Part shown: positions 25,864-33,882 of the stretch, one piece after another
Position numbering within the stretch: the first letter of the stretch is position 1
Layout of the letters: each line of letters begins with the position of its first letter
NCBI GenBank assembly: GCA_030837785.1
Contig: JAUQYA010000082.1
Location: forward strand, 1-64,000
Length of the DNA: 64,000 bases
DNA from: Albidovulum sp.
GTDB taxonomy: Bacteria > Pseudomonadota > Alphaproteobacteria > Rhodobacterales > Rhodobacteraceae
Reading direction: 5' to 3'
Made by a program: the position numbers and the translations under genes
The notes under the pieces: generated by a model
The model's database searches: none
The model's input: only the letters and a program-made list of their open reading frames with translations
What the model was told of the DNA's origin: nothing

Positions 25864-27039
25864 ATGTGGCTGATCTGGCGGCTTCTTGCGGCTCTTGTCG
25901 TGCTCGGCGCGCTCGGCTTCTTCCTGTTCGCCCCGGCGATCGCCGAACGCGGCCAGAACCCGGTCGCGGACCATGCGCCTTGGCCGGTCTCTCCGGCGGC
26001 GGCGGCGATGCACGAGCGGCTGATCATCGGCGACTGGCACGCCGACTCGCTTCTGTGGGACCGCGACCTGACGCTGCGCGCGTCGCGCGGGCAGGTCGAC
26101 CTGCCGCGGCTGATCGCCGGCAACGTCGCGCTCCAGGTCTTCACGACGGTGACGAAAAGCCCGGCGGGGCTGAACTACCAACGCAACGCCGCCGACGCGC
26201 GCGACGACATCACGCTTCTCTACATCGGGCAGTTGCGCCCGTTCCGGAGCTGGCTCGACCTGACCGAGCGCGCGCTGGAACAGGCCCGGCAACTGGCGCT
26301 GGCCGAGGAGAAGGCGCCCGAGATGCTGAAGATCGTGCGCAGCCGCGCCGATCTGGAGACGGTGCTGGCGCGGCGGGCCGCGGGCGAGGCGGTGGTGGGC
26401 GGCATCCTCGGGGCGGAGGGCGGCCATGCGCTCGGCGGCGATCTGGCCAATCTCGACCGGCTCCATGACGCCGGTTTCCGGCTGATCGGGCTCACGCATT
26501 TCTTCGACAACGAGCTTGGCGCATCGCTTCACGGCGAGGCCGGACAGGACAGGGGCCTGACCGATTTCGGCCGCGCCGTGGTGGCGCGGATGGTCGAGAA
26601 GCAGATGATCATCGACCTGGCCCATGCCTCGCCAAAGATGGCGGACGAGGTGCTCGACATGGTGGACCTGCCGGTGGTGGTAAGCCATACCGGCATCCAC
26701 AGCCAGTGCCGGACGGTGCGGAACTTTCCCGACGACCTGATGCGGCGGGTGGCCGAGGGCGGCGGGGTGATCGGCATCGGTTTCTGGAGCGAGGTCACCT
26801 GCGACGACACGCCCACGGGGATCGCCGCCTCGGTCGTCGCGGCGATCGGCGTGGTGGGTGAGGATCACGTCTCGCTCGGCTCCGATTTCGACGGCGCCGT
26901 GGCGACGCGTTTCGACGCCTCGGAGCTTGCGGCAATCACCCAGGCACTGATCAACCGGGGGCTTTCCGAACCGGTCATCGCCAAGGTGATGGGCGGCAAC
27001 ATGGTGCGGTTCCTGGAAACCGCGCTGCCGCCTGGCTGA
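25864..27039 (+). CDS. Membrane-anchored M19 dipeptidase
   Basis: A 391-residue renal-dipeptidase-like enzyme. A single N-terminal membrane anchor or uncleaved signal (residues 3-24) is followed by the binuclear zinc peptidase: GDWHADSLLWD gives His-x-Asp, E comes from the LGAEGGHALGGDL region, and later ligands lie in VVSHTGIHS and GSDFDG. It cleaves dipeptides, sometimes D-containing, in the periplasm. It starts 16 bases after the RTX gene stop, so cotranscription is possible though functionally unexplained. Confidence 0.92.
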   Translation: MWLIWRLLAALVVLGALGFFLFAPAIAERGQNPVADHAPWPVSPAAAAMHERLIIGDWHADSLLWDRDLTLRASRGQVDLPRLIAGNVALQVFTTVTKSPAGLNYQRNAADARDDITLLYIGQLRPFRSWLDLTERALEQARQLALAEEKAPEMLKIVRSRADLETVLARRAAGEAVVGGILGAEGGHALGGDLANLDRLHDAGFRLIGLTHFFDNELGASLHGEAGQDRGLTDFGRAVVARMVEKQMIIDLAHASPKMADEVLDMVDLPVVVSHTGIHSQCRTVRNFPDDLMRRVAEGGGVIGIGFWSEVTCDDTPTGIAASVVAAIGVVGEDHVSLGSDFDGAVATRFDASELAAITQALINRGLSEPVIAKVMGGNMVRFLETALPPG

Positions 27040-27042
27040 GCG

Positions 27043-27486
27043 TCAGACCTTGATCAGCCCGTCGAAATGCTTCGGCAGGTCGATGGCGGGAATCTTCATC
27101 AGATCCTTGGCGATGTCGCCGGCGAGCGCGGCTGCCGGCGCGCCTGACATGGTCTTGCGCAGGACGCCGAGCATCTTCGGCGCCGCGGCCACCACCAGCC
27201 TGTCGGCGCGGACCTGGGCCCATTCCTGCGCGAGTGCCTCGGCCACGTGCTTCGCGAACCGCTCGCGGCGCTGCTGCTCCAGCGTTTCGCGCGGGTCGAT
27301 GCTGTGGCGGGGGGCGCCGGCGCCGGTATGGCGTCCGGCCTTGTCCTGGTAGTCGATCTGGAGGTCGGGGAACTGGTCCGCCATCAGGCAGGCGTGCTCC
27401 TTCAGCCCGGTCCCGGGCCCTTCGTTGAGAAGGAAGCGCGCCTCGGCGTCATCGGCCATGAGGACAAGCGTGCGGTCGGGTCTCAT
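27043..27486 (-). CDS. Host attachment protein family
   Basis: A 147-residue protein matching the host-attachment family of alpha-proteobacteria. It opens with TLVLMADDAEARFLLNEGPG, has DPRETLEQQRRERFAKHVAEAL in the middle, and RLVVAAAPKMLGVLR in the core. The fold resembles release-factor-like proteins. The name comes from a plant-pathogen mutant phenotype; its biochemical role is unknown. The gene is convergent with the dipeptidase gene, with only three bases between their stops. Confidence 0.88.
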   Translation of the reverse strand: MRPDRTLVLMADDAEARFLLNEGPGTGLKEHACLMADQFPDLQIDYQDKAGRHTGAGAPRHSIDPRETLEQQRRERFAKHVAEALAQEWAQVRADRLVVAAAPKMLGVLRKTMSGAPAAALAGDIAKDLMKIPAIDLPKHFDGLIKV

Positions 27487-27551
27487 CGCGGGTCTCCTTC
27501 CGGTTTTGAACGTCTCGTGTCACGGTTCGGCGGCGCCCGCACTGACGAAGG

Positions 27552-28544
27552 TCAGGCGGGGAGAAGCGTGGTGTCCGCGGCAAGGATGCGGTCGATCATC
27601 GCCTGCGTGCCCCGTGCATCCTCGAGGCTCCACGGATAGGGCGCGCCGGTGCGCAGGCTGTGGCAGAAGGCCTCCACCTGGTTGCGGTATTGCCGCACGC
27701 CCGGGAAGCGTTCGACCTGGTCGGCCTTGCCGGGGCACAGCATATGAAGTTGCGCCTCGCCGAAAAGGCCGGCGTTGAAGGGGGCGGTCAGGCGGATCAG
27801 CCCGGTCTCGCCCTGGAATACCACCTCCTGGCGCGGCGGCAGGCGCATCGAGGTCATCGCGTGATAGCTGAAGCGGCCCTGCGGCCCTTCCATTTCGGCC
27901 ACGACCTGAGCGAAGACATCGACGCCGCCTTCGCGGACGATCCGCGACCTGAGGGTGACGGGTTCGGCCCCGGTGACCCAGCGCACCGACCCGCAGGTGT
28001 AGACGCCGATGTCGGGGATCGAGCCACCACCGGTCTCGGGCCGGTTGCGGATATTGCCCGGATCGGCGCGGTTGTCGTAGCTGAAATGCGCGTCGGCATG
28101 GAGGACGCGGCCGATGGCGCCTTCGGCCACCAGAGCGCGCGCCCGCTGCCATTGCGGATGGTGGACGATCATGTAGGCCTCCGCCACCAGCAGCCCGGCG
28201 TCGTCGCGCGCGGCGATCAGGCCGTCGATCTGCTCGGCCCGCATCGCGATAGGCTTTTCGGTCAGCACATGCTTGCCGGCAGCGATCGCCTTCAGCGTCC
28301 ATTCGACATGGAGCGTGTTGGGCAGGGGCACGTAGACCGCCTCGACCGCAGGATCGGCAAGCAGGCGCTCATAGCTGTCATGGAGCTTGAGGTCGGGGCG
28401 GAAGGCGCGGAAGCCCTCGGCCTTTTCCGGGTGCGACGTGGCCAGCGCGAAAAGCCGTGCACCCTCGGCCTCGTGGATCGCGCGGGCCATGTGCTGGCGC
28501 GCGAAGTTCGCGGCACCAAGTATGCCCCAGTTCACCGCCGTCAT
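27552..28544 (-). CDS. Gfo/Idh/MocA-family oxidoreductase
   Basis: A 330-residue NAD(P)-dependent dehydrogenase. The N-terminal Rossmann motif is GILGAANFA. The family EKP motif is VLTEKPIAM, about residue 95. The substrate domain carries HPQWQRA and GGGSIPDIGVYTCG, the latter in place of the usual DIGVH. Substrates in this family are usually sugars, inositols or their derivatives; the exact one is unknown. It lies downstream of rpoH on the same strand, 108 bases after it. Confidence 0.9.
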   Translation of the reverse strand: MTAVNWGILGAANFARQHMARAIHEAEGARLFALATSHPEKAEGFRAFRPDLKLHDSYERLLADPAVEAVYVPLPNTLHVEWTLKAIAAGKHVLTEKPIAMRAEQIDGLIAARDDAGLLVAEAYMIVHHPQWQRARALVAEGAIGRVLHADAHFSYDNRADPGNIRNRPETGGGSIPDIGVYTCGSVRWVTGAEPVTLRSRIVREGGVDVFAQVVAEMEGPQGRFSYHAMTSMRLPPRQEVVFQGETGLIRLTAPFNAGLFGEAQLHMLCPGKADQVERFPGVRQYRNQVEAFCHSLRTGAPYPWSLEDARGTQAMIDRILAADTTLLPA

Positions 28545-28652
28545 CGCCAGAGTCCCCCGCGGTTTCCGTGGCGCCGAGCCTATCGCCAGCGCCCCCCGGG
28601 ACGCAAGCCGGGGACCGGCCCCGGCCGCGCGGGGCGGCGGCGACGGCCGGCC

Positions 28653-29549
28653 TCAGGCCGGGACGAGCATCCCCTTTTCCTTCGCGAGCTTGCGCATCTC
28701 GTTTTGCAGCTTCTCGAAGGCGCGCACCTCGATCTGGCGGATGCGTTCGCGGCTGACGCCGTAATGTTCGGACAGTTCCTCCAGCGTCACCGGTTCGTCC
28801 CGGAGCCGCCGCTGCATCAGGATGTCGCGCTCGCGGTCGTTCAGGACCGCCATCGCGCGCTCCATCATCTCGCGGCGCACGCCGAGTTCGTCGGCCTCGG
28901 CGTAGCTCGTCGCCTGGTCGGCATCCTCGTCCTCGAGCCAGTCCTGCCACTGCGCCGCCCCCTCGCCCTCGCCGCCGACGGTGGCGTTGAGCGAGGCGTC
29001 GCCGCCGGACAGCCGCCGGTTCATGGCGATCACCTCGTCGGTGCTGACGTTGAGATCATGGGCGATCTTCTCGACATGTTCGGGCCTCAGATCGCCCTCC
29101 TCCAGCGCGCCGATGCGGCTTTTCGCCTTGCGCAGGTTGAAGAAGAGCTTCTTCTGCGCCGAGGTGGTGCCAAGCTTCACCAGGCTCCACGACCTGAGGA
29201 TGTATTCCTGGATCGAGGCGCGGATCCACCACATCGCATAGGTGGCCAGCCGGAAGCCCTTTTCGGGATCGAAGCGCTTGACCGCCTGCATCAGGCCCAC
29301 GTTGGCCTCCGAGATGACCTCGGCCTGCGGCAGGCCGTAGCCCCGGTAGCCCATCGCGATCTTGGCGGCGAGGCGCAGGTGGCTGGTCACCAGCCGGTGC
29401 GCCGCCTTGGAGTCCTGATGATCGGCCCAGGCCTTCGCCAGCATGTATTCCTCTTCCGGCTCCAGCAGCGGGAACTTGCGGATTTCCTGCAGATAGCGGT
29501 TCAGCCCCTGCTCGGGGCTCGGCGCGGGAAGATTGGCGTAACTCGTCAT
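28653..29549 (-). CDS. rpoH: Heat-shock sigma factor RpoH (sigma-32)
   Basis: A 298-residue sigma-70-family factor that directs transcription of heat-shock and related stress genes. Region 2 carries HRLVTSHLRLAAKIAMGYRGYGLP and FRLATYAMWWIRASIQEYIL. The RpoH-specific box is AQKKLFFNLRKAK. Region 4 HTH is TLEELSEHYGVSRERIRQIEVRAFEKL. Rhodobacterales usually have two RpoH paralogues; which one this is cannot be fixed here. The ATG at 29549 fits the family start MTSYANLPAPSPEQGL. A small hairpin (CTTCGC/GCGAAG) sits in its leader at 29599-29616. Confidence 0.95.
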   Translation of the reverse strand: MTSYANLPAPSPEQGLNRYLQEIRKFPLLEPEEEYMLAKAWADHQDSKAAHRLVTSHLRLAAKIAMGYRGYGLPQAEVISEANVGLMQAVKRFDPEKGFRLATYAMWWIRASIQEYILRSWSLVKLGTTSAQKKLFFNLRKAKSRIGALEEGDLRPEHVEKIAHDLNVSTDEVIAMNRRLSGGDASLNATVGGEGEGAAQWQDWLEDEDADQATSYAEADELGVRREMMERAMAVLNDRERDILMQRRLRDEPVTLEELSEHYGVSRERIRQIEVRAFEKLQNEMRKLAKEKGMLVPA

Positions 29550-29723
29550 TCCTGACCCCCTCTTTCGACCGGGAACCCCGGTATCTAGGCCCCGCGGTGT
29601 CTTCGCACAAGGGCGAAGCACTCCATGCCCCTCATTAACGTCTAATGCGTCGGCGTCCGTCGCGGTTCCCGCAGATGCTTCAATTCCTCACGACCTTGTC
29701 ACCGGGCGCGATCCGGCGGCAGG

Positions 29724-31157
29724 TCAGAGAAGCGGTCCCATCGTCGCGAAGAGGTTGTTGACGGCGCGGACGAGCAGCGGCCAGCTCTGGCCGTGGGCCG
29801 GTTGGAGAACCGTGGCGCGCGCGAGCCAGGCAAGCTGGCGCACCCGCATCGCGCCGGTCACCTCCGCCGACACGAGGATCAGCATGTTCTCGAAGTTCAG
29901 CTCGAAGCTGCGGCGATCCATGTTGGCCGAACCCATGCAGGTCGCCAGGCCGTCGACCGTCAGCGTCTTGGCATGCAGAAGCCCGCCCTGGTATTCGGCC
30001 AGACGCACGCCGGCGCGCAGGAGATCGGAATAGTAGCTCCGGCTCGCGCGGGCGACGAAGATGCTGTCGTTCCTCGCGGGCAGGATCATCGTGACCTTCA
30101 CGCCGCGCCGCGCCGCGCCGCAGATCGCCCGGTGGAGCGTGTCGTCTGGCACGAAATAGGGCGTGGTGATGATCGCCTCCTCCTGCGCGGCGGCCAGGAG
30201 CATGGCGAAGATGTCGGAGACGGCGCGGTTGTCGATCGTCGGGCCGGTGCCGACCGCGATGGCGGGGAACCCGCCCGGCGCCGGCTCCACCGGCGCGTCG
30301 AGCAGGGTGGCGATGTCCTCGCCCGCGTGGGTCATCCAGTCGATCGCGAACAGGTGCTGGAGCTGGAGCACCACCGGCCCCTCGAAGCGGATCATGACAT
30401 CCACCCAGGGGCCGAAGCGCTGCTTGGGCAGGAAGGCGGGGTCGGCGCAGTTCTGGCTGCCGCAATAGCCCGTCCGCCCGTCGATGACGGCGATCTTGCG
30501 GTGGTTCCTGAGATCCACCCGCGCGAAGAACACGTGCGCCAGAAGCCAGCGCATCTTGAAGGTGATGGCGGTCCGGACCCCGCAGGCCCCGAGCGCTGCC
30601 CAGCGGGCGGATCGCGCCAGCGCGCGCGAGCCGAGCCCGTCGATCAGCACGCGGCAGGCGACGCCGCGCGCCGCCGCGCGTTCGATGGCGTCGAGCACGC
30701 GCGTCCCGTTGCCGTCCTCGAGCCAGATGTAGAACAGCAGATGCACGTGATCGCGCGCCGCGTCGATGTCGGCCACCAGCGCGTCGATGGCGGCCGCCTC
30801 GTCGGGCGGAAGGGTGGCGGCATTGCCCGCCACCGGCGCGAAGCCGTTGACCGAGGCGGCGCGGCGGAACACCGGGCGCAGCGCCACCGGCAGATCGGGC
30901 GGTGCCGCCGCCGCCGGTGCGGCCGACAGGCGCGCCGCGAGCCGGTCGGTCACCTCCCTCATCCGCCGCCGGGTGCGGTTGCCGATATTCGTCTCGCCGA
31001 AAAGATAGTAGAGCACGAGGCCCGCAACCGGCACCGAGGCGATGAGGAGAAGCCAGGCCGCGCGGGCGGCGGGGGCCCGGTCACGCTTGGTCAGCGCGCG
31101 GAGCGCCGTCAGAAGCTGGAGCGCGAGGTGGAGCAGGACGCCGAAGCTGAAGGTCAC
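29724..31157 (-). CDS. cls: Cardiolipin synthase (phospholipase D superfamily)
   Basis: A 477-residue membrane-bound enzyme that condenses phosphatidylglycerols into cardiolipin. Two N-terminal transmembrane segments (residues 2-20 and 33-52) come first. Two HKD motifs follow: NHRKIAVIDG with GSQN, and HAKTLTVDG with GSANMDRRS. The first arm also shows DHVHLLFYIWLEDGNGT. The start codon is GTG at 31157. It is followed within 45 bases by the RluA-type gene end on the same strand and is not obviously in an operon with rpoH. Confidence 0.93.
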   Translation of the reverse strand: MTFSFGVLLHLALQLLTALRALTKRDRAPAARAAWLLLIASVPVAGLVLYYLFGETNIGNRTRRRMREVTDRLAARLSAAPAAAAPPDLPVALRPVFRRAASVNGFAPVAGNAATLPPDEAAAIDALVADIDAARDHVHLLFYIWLEDGNGTRVLDAIERAAARGVACRVLIDGLGSRALARSARWAALGACGVRTAITFKMRWLLAHVFFARVDLRNHRKIAVIDGRTGYCGSQNCADPAFLPKQRFGPWVDVMIRFEGPVVLQLQHLFAIDWMTHAGEDIATLLDAPVEPAPGGFPAIAVGTGPTIDNRAVSDIFAMLLAAAQEEAIITTPYFVPDDTLHRAICGAARRGVKVTMILPARNDSIFVARASRSYYSDLLRAGVRLAEYQGGLLHAKTLTVDGLATCMGSANMDRRSFELNFENMLILVSAEVTGAMRVRQLAWLARATVLQPAHGQSWPLLVRAVNNLFATMGPLL

Positions 31158-31197
31158 GGGCCGCCTCGGTACTGGGACGCTGCTGGGGCGGGGCGGA

Positions 31198-32232
31198 TCA
31201 TGACCCGAGACAGGCGAGGAGTCCCGAGAAATCCGCCGGGAGGTCGGACGTGAAGTGCAATTCCGCGCCGGTCACCGGGTGGACGAACCCCAGCGTCGCG
31301 GCATGGAGCGCCTGGCGCGGGAAGACGGCGACCGCGGCGGCGGCCTCGGGCCCGAGCGCGGCGGCAGAGGGCTTGCGGCGCCCGCCATAGGTCGGATCGC
31401 CGACCAGCCCGTGGCCGACATGGGCCATGTGCACCCGGATCTGGTGGGTGCGGCCGGTTTCCAGCCGGCATTCGACGAGCGCGAGCGCGGGCGGGTGGCC
31501 GAACTGCGCCACGACCCGCATCCGCGTCACGGCGTGCCGGCCGCCATGAAAGAGAACCGCCTGCCGCTGCCGGTCGGTCCGGTGGCGCGCAAGCTGGGTG
31601 GCGATCCGGATCACCCCGCCCGGCTCGAAGCTCACGCCCTTCACGCCGGCAAGGCGCGGGTCGCCGCGGTCGGGAACCCCGTGGACCAGCGCGAGATAGC
31701 GGCGGTCCACCTCGTGCTTCTCGAACTGGCGGGCAAGCCCGTGATGGGCGCGGTCGGTCTTGGCGGCGACCAGGAGGCCCGAGGTGTCCTTGTCGATCCG
31801 GTGGACGATGCCCGGCCGCTTCTCGCCGCCCACGCCGGAAAGCGTGTCGCCGCAGTGGTGGAGAAGCGCGTTGACGAGCGTGCCCGCCGGCGAGCCCGGC
31901 GCCGGATGGACGACGAGCCCCGCCGGCTTGTCGATGACGATGAGGTCGTCGTCCTCCCACACCACCTGAAGCGGGATCGCCTCGGCCTCTGTCGCCACCT
32001 CCGCGGCGGGACCGAGCGCGATGGCGTAGACCTCGCCTTCGGCCACCTTCGCCTTGGCGTCGGAGGCGGGCGCGCCCTGCTTCGTCACCGCGCCTTCGGC
32101 CAGAAGCCGGGCGATGCGCGAGCGCGACAACGATGCTTCCGCTGGCACATCGCGGGCGAGCGCCTTATCAAGGCGCTCGGGCGGGTTGGGCCCGATCACG
32201 ACATGAAGGAACCGGCCGGTGGCATCCGACAT
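31198..32232 (-). CDS. rluD: RluA-family pseudouridine synthase (RluD-like)
   Basis: A 344-residue RNA pseudouridine synthase. An S4-like domain occupies the N-terminus (RLDKALARDVPAEASLSRSRIARLLAEGAV). The catalytic motif is HRIDKDTSGLLVAAK, where Asp is the nucleophile. RRYLALVHG and GRTHQIRVHMAHVGHGLVGDP complete the core. RluD-type enzymes modify 23S rRNA helix 69; exact target assignment is inferred. Its ATG overlaps the divergent DUF6476 gene start by 14 bases, so the two promoters must lie inside each other's coding regions. Confidence 0.93.
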   Translation of the reverse strand: MSDATGRFLHVVIGPNPPERLDKALARDVPAEASLSRSRIARLLAEGAVTKQGAPASDAKAKVAEGEVYAIALGPAAEVATEAEAIPLQVVWEDDDLIVIDKPAGLVVHPAPGSPAGTLVNALLHHCGDTLSGVGGEKRPGIVHRIDKDTSGLLVAAKTDRAHHGLARQFEKHEVDRRYLALVHGVPDRGDPRLAGVKGVSFEPGGVIRIATQLARHRTDRQRQAVLFHGGRHAVTRMRVVAQFGHPPALALVECRLETGRTHQIRVHMAHVGHGLVGDPTYGGRRKPSAAALGPEAAAAVAVFPRQALHAATLGFVHPVTGAELHFTSDLPADFSGLLACLGS

Positions 32233-32548
32233 CGACAACGCTCCGAAGGCGGAAGACACCGCCCCGCCGCCCGAGCTGCGCTTCCTGAAACTGCTCGTCA
32301 CCGGTCTCGCCGGGACGATGATCGCCGGACTGATAACGATCATCGTGCTTCTTGTCATCCGCTTCCCCGCGGTGACGGCGGTGCGCCCGACGCTGCCCGC
32401 GGACCTGACGCTGCCGGACGGTCTCAAGGCCGAGGCGGTGACCTTCGGGCGCGGCTGGATCGCCGTCGTCACCGACACCGGCGAACTCCTCATCCTCGAC
32501 GCGGCGACGGGCGCGCTGCGCCAGCGCGTCGCGATCGGCGCGCCATGA
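32219..32548 (+). CDS. Small membrane protein, DUF6476-like, divergent from rluD
   Basis: A 109-residue protein with a short charged N-terminus, one transmembrane helix (about residues 26-48, LVTGLAGTMIAGLITIIVLLV), and a C-terminal beta-rich domain (LPDGLKAEAVTFGRGWIAVVTDTGELLILD). The latter part resembles one blade of a propeller. The GTG start at 32219 lies inside the start region of rluD on the other strand. The pairing with rluD is typical of Rhodobacterales by recollection. No function is known. Confidence 0.82.
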   Translation: MASDIDNAPKAEDTAPPPELRFLKLLVTGLAGTMIAGLITIIVLLVIRFPAVTAVRPTLPADLTLPDGLKAEAVTFGRGWIAVVTDTGELLILDAATGALRQRVAIGAP

Positions 32549-32584
32549 CCGATCCCCTGAGGCGGGCGGCATGACGGGGCCGGC

Positions 32585-33664
32585 ATGACCCGCGCGGCAC
32601 TCGGCCGGCACCCGGCGGGCGTGTTCTTCGCCCTCGCCGCCGCCCTTGCGGTGGCGCTGCCCTGGGTCTGGCTCCTGCCCGTCGACGACCCCAGGCTCGC
32701 CCATGTGCGGCTGGGCATCTTCGGCTTCGGCGGCGCCGCGGTGGCGGGCTATATCCTGACCGCGCAGAAGGCCTGGACCGGGCGCGACGCCCCCCTGCCC
32801 GCGCCCGTCCTCGGCGCGCTGGCCCTTGCCGCGCGGGCCGCCGCGCTGGTCTGGCCCGAGGCGATCCTGCCCGTGGCGCTGCCGCTCCTCGCCGTCGCGG
32901 CGGCGGTGCTCTGGCCGGTGGTCGCGGCAGGGCGGTGGGCGCGCCTGCCGCTCGGCTCGGTGCCCCTCGCGCTGGTCGTGGCCGAGGTCGCGCTGACCCG
33001 GGGCGTGCTTCCCGCCGCTGCCCTGCCCCTGGCGATGGCGGCGCTGATCCTCGCCGTCGGCGGCCGCGCGGTTCCGGCCTTCCTTGCCGCCGACGCCGAG
33101 CTTGCGGGGAAGACGGCCCCCCGGGCGGGACCGCACTGGCCCGGGCTCGTCCTCATCGCTGCGGCGATGGCGCTTGCGGGCCCGGCGCGGGCGGCGATGC
33201 TCGCCCTTGCCGCGCTCTGGGTCCTGACGCGGCTCGGGGGCTTCGGACATGCCGGCCCGGCGAACCGGATGCTGGCGCTCGCCTACGGCGGCCTTGCGCC
33301 GGCGCTGGTGGCGTTCGCGGCGGCGGATGCGGGCCTCGTCCGGCCCGCGGCGGCCGAACACCTCGTGACGATGGGGGTGATGGGGCCGATGATCCTGGCC
33401 TTCGCGTCGCGGACGACCATGCGCCGCCCCGCCGGCCAGAGCCTCCGGCCCCTCGGGCGCCACCGGATCGCCTTCGCGGCCCTCGCCGCGGCCGCCGTGA
33501 TCCGCGCCGGGGCCGAGGCCGCGGCCGATCCCGCGCCCTGGATCACGCTGGCCGGCATGATCTGGTCGGGCGGCTGGCTGGCCTTCCTCGCCGCCCACCT
33601 GCCGGCGCTGGCGCGCCCCGCGCCCTTCCCGGTGCTGAGCGCCGCGCGCAAGCCGCCGGTCTGA
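32585..33664 (+). CDS. NnrS-family membrane protein
   Basis: A 359-residue polytopic membrane protein with about ten to twelve hydrophobic segments. NnrS traits are the N-terminal FFALAAALAVALPWVWLLP, HVRLGIFGFGGAAVAGYILTAQKAWTG after the second helix, and the late motif HLVTMGVMGPMILAFASRTTM with conserved HxxTMG. NnrS proteins are haem- and copper-containing and are linked to nitric-oxide stress in denitrifiers. No denitrification genes are nearby. It ends 15 bases before the left boundary of the integrated element. Confidence 0.88.
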   Translation: MTRAALGRHPAGVFFALAAALAVALPWVWLLPVDDPRLAHVRLGIFGFGGAAVAGYILTAQKAWTGRDAPLPAPVLGALALAARAAALVWPEAILPVALPLLAVAAAVLWPVVAAGRWARLPLGSVPLALVVAEVALTRGVLPAAALPLAMAALILAVGGRAVPAFLAADAELAGKTAPRAGPHWPGLVLIAAAMALAGPARAAMLALAALWVLTRLGGFGHAGPANRMLALAYGGLAPALVAFAAADAGLVRPAAAEHLVTMGVMGPMILAFASRTTMRRPAGQSLRPLGRHRIAFAALAAAAVIRAGAEAAADPAPWITLAGMIWSGGWLAFLAAHLPALARPAPFPVLSAARKPPV

Positions 33665-33679
33665 AGGTCATCTGAAGGA

Positions 33680-33738
33680 TGGTACCGCCTCCCCGGCTCG
33701 AACGGGGGACCCCCAGATCCACAAGGTGCTAAGGCGGT
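33680..33738 (-). repeat. Left attachment site, a D-arm-deleted tRNA-His copy
   Basis: Read on the minus strand these 59 bases match the 77-base tRNA-His gene at 43429-43505 throughout, except for two gaps. Fifteen bases covering the D-arm are missing between two AGC triplets, and three bases (AGA) are missing 5' of the anticodon loop. The 45-bp core 33680-33724 is identical to the right copy. The acceptor arms still pair, with A-T replacing G-U at the end. It cannot be a working tRNA; it is the att copy left by integration. Confidence 0.85.
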
Positions 33739-33796
33739 CCCTGACCTAGCCAGTGATTGCCAGTAGACACCAATTTTACTTCATGTTTTCAGAGAC

Positions 33797-33825
33797 TTGA
33801 TGCCATTGCAAGCCCGTGGCAGAAT
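33797..33825 (+). promoter_or_regulatory. Possible promoter of the integrase gene
   Basis: TTGATG (33797-33802) and CAGAAT (33820-33825) lie 17 bases apart, about 58 bases before the integrase ATG. Each matches four of six consensus positions, so the call is tentative. Tandem TGCTAGCATGG repeats follow between it and the gene. Confidence 0.4.
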
Positions 33826-33844
33826 GTCCTAACCAACTCTTGCC

Positions 33845-33866
33845 TGCTAGCATGGTGCTAGCATGG
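33845..33866 (+). repeat. Tandem TGCTAGCATGG repeats upstream of the integrase
   Basis: Two exact 11-bp copies lie at 33845-33855 and 33856-33866, 17 bases before the integrase ATG. Nine bases of the same motif (TGCTAGCAT) recur at 43344-43352, close to the right boundary, fused to a 12-bp palindrome. Placement at both ends suggests integrase or excisionase arm sites. Confidence 0.6.
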
Positions 33867-33882
33867 CTCAGAGGAACAGGAC

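Noticed and set aside
23550..26144. A long minus-strand reading frame of 864 codons antisense to the RTX/Hint gene
   Set aside because: It is a mirror of the repeat-rich RTX coding strand, with Val/Ala/Asp repeats and no start signal or family motif. The plus-strand protein has clear domains.
29793..31253. A 486-codon plus-strand frame antisense to cardiolipin synthase
   Set aside because: It carries no domain and an Arg/Glu/His-rich composition. The minus-strand frame has both HKD motifs.
33680..33738. A second functional tRNA-His gene
   Set aside because: It lacks the whole D-arm and part of the anticodon stem, so it cannot fold into a tRNA.
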